From positions 1 through 6,906 of the forward strand of contig CAZMSP010000105.1 in NCBI GenBank assembly GCA_964568985.1: 6,906 bases of DNA, given 5' to 3'. Source of the DNA: CAZBWE01 sp964568985. Its GTDB lineage: Bacteria > Planctomycetota > Phycisphaerae > Sedimentisphaerales > Anaerobacaceae. This document shows, in pieces, positions 6,518-6,906 of this stretch (positions are counted from its first letter, which is position 1; each line of letters starts with the position of its first letter). The notes under the pieces are model-generated. The model was not told the DNA's origin, made no database searches, and saw only the letters and a list, made by a program, of their open reading frames with translations. Both the position numbers and the translations under genes were made by a program.

Positions 6518-6720
6518 TAGTGTTTTTCGCTAAGCTAATCAAAATTCTGACCGGTATTGTTATCATCTGGCTGATTTTCCGCTGGCTGCAATGGCTTGGC
6601 GGAAAGAAGATAATGACGCATACGAACAAGCAGAGGGATAATAGCCGTAAACACAGAAAATTCGTCGAATCTCATGTAGTAGAGGATTCAAGCCAGACTG
6701 ACGACAAAGCTCAATCCTGA
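6514..6720 (+). CDS. Small single-span membrane protein, third gene of the hflK-hflC operon
   Basis: I do not recognise the family. The product is 68 residues from GTG 6514, or 66 from GTG 6520. Residues about 9-30 form one strongly hydrophobic helix (LTGIVIIWLIFRWLQWL) with aromatic residues and arginine near its end. A basic segment follows (GGKK, then KQRDNSRKHRKF), and the tail is acidic and polar (about 52-68). The charge pattern suggests a cytoplasmic C-terminus. The gene overlaps the hflC stop codon by 4 bp (GTGA), so its translation is probably coupled to hflC and its product may associate with the HflK-HflC complex. In E. coli a small membrane protein gene, yjeT, also follows hflC, but this sequence does not resemble YjeT as I recall it. 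The coding case rests on the overlap, strand and composition; no homologue is claimed. Confidence 0.72.
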   Translation: MIVFFAKLIKILTGIVIIWLIFRWLQWLGGKKIMTHTNKQRDNSRKHRKFVESHVVEDSSQTDDKAQS

Positions 6721-6854
6721 TTTTTTGTCAACTTTTTCCCGATAAAGTCGGCACACTTTAAGAAAGCATATACACGCCCTAAACCGGAAAATCCGAGGTT
6801 CTGGACAAAAGAAGAGTTAGTCGTAAGTTTCTGACTCGAAAAGACTTAACAAAA
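6721..6854. other. Spacer between the hflC operon and the tRNA, no gene seen
   Basis: No open frame here is worth calling. GACAAA (6703-6708) and TTTGTC (6724-6729) could pair across the end of the last gene and are followed by AACTTTTT, which might give a weak terminator for the operon. CCGA/TCGG (6739-6752 region) and GTTAGTC/GACTTAAC (6816-6849) are further short pairings without T-tracts. None is convincing alone. Confidence 0.3.
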
Positions 6855-6906
6855 TAGCGGGGGCAGGATTCGAACCTGCGACCTCCGGGTTATGGGCCCG
6901 ACGAGC
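6855..6906 (-). tRNA. tRNA-Met (CAU), initiator type, 5' part cut by the window edge
   Basis: Read on the minus strand, the sequence covers about tRNA positions 22-73. The D-stem 3' strand is GCTC. The anticodon stem TCGGG/CCCGG encloses the loop CCCATAA with anticodon CAT (genome 6892-6894). Next come the variable loop AGGTC, T-stem GCAGG/CCTGC with loop TTCGAAT, acceptor strand CCCCGCT and discriminator A73 (6855). Three consecutive G-C pairs next to the anticodon loop are the hallmark of initiator tRNA in all domains. CCA is not encoded, so it must be added enzymatically. Position 33 is C instead of the nearly universal U, and position 72 is U instead of the A usual in bacterial initiators. 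The acceptor 5' strand and D-loop lie outside the window. The tRNA call is firm; initiator identity is strongly supported but not complete. Confidence 0.9.

Noticed and set aside
6726..6731. TTGACA on the minus strand after the small gene, considered as an antisense promoter -35 box
   Set aside because: No good -10 box is found at 16-18 bp spacing, so a lone hexamer in AT-rich DNA is not enough.

Overview
The window is 6.9 kb of bacterial chromosome, moderate in GC, with no insertion sequence, phage gene or CRISPR array. The most likely source is a planctomycete, perhaps of the Phycisphaerae/Sedimentisphaerales type. That rests on a Tat-exported Gfo/Idh/MocA oxidoreductase of the kind greatly expanded in Planctomycetota, an EF-G of the divergent EF-G-2 (EFG-II) class, and divergent HflK/HflC proteins. 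It is inferred from protein style, not from a database match.

Layout from left to right. (1) 45-2075, plus strand: a complete EF-G-like translational GTPase with a GTG start and a strong Shine-Dalgarno. (2) A 91-bp gap with a short 7-bp-periodic repeat. (3) 2167-3462, plus: a Tat-signal Gfo/Idh/MocA oxidoreductase. (4) A 150-bp convergent spacer that opens with a phased 10-bp degenerate repeat. (5) 3613-3855, minus: an 80-residue membrane protein resembling DUF6868, with its own promoter. (6) A divergent intergenic region of about 470 bp holding that promoter, a GC-rich imperfect palindrome and a near-consensus sigma-70 promoter facing right. (7) 4322-6720, plus: a three-gene operon of hflK-like, hflC-like and a small single-span membrane protein. 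(8) A non-coding spacer, then the 3' part of an initiator-type tRNA-Met(CAU) on the minus strand, cut by the window edge.

The hflK/hflC pair should form an SPFH-family membrane complex of the kind that surrounds the FtsH protease. The small third gene is tightly coupled to hflC and is probably part of the same unit. The remaining genes look like independent housekeeping or metabolic loci with no clear link to it.

The points most worth following are the tRNA (C33 and U72 where bacterial initiators normally have U33 and A72), the long inserts in both SPFH proteins together with the coupled small membrane protein, the replaced catalytic His in the EF-G G3 motif, and the two short-period intergenic repeats. 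I found no clear evidence for a wholly new multi-gene system.
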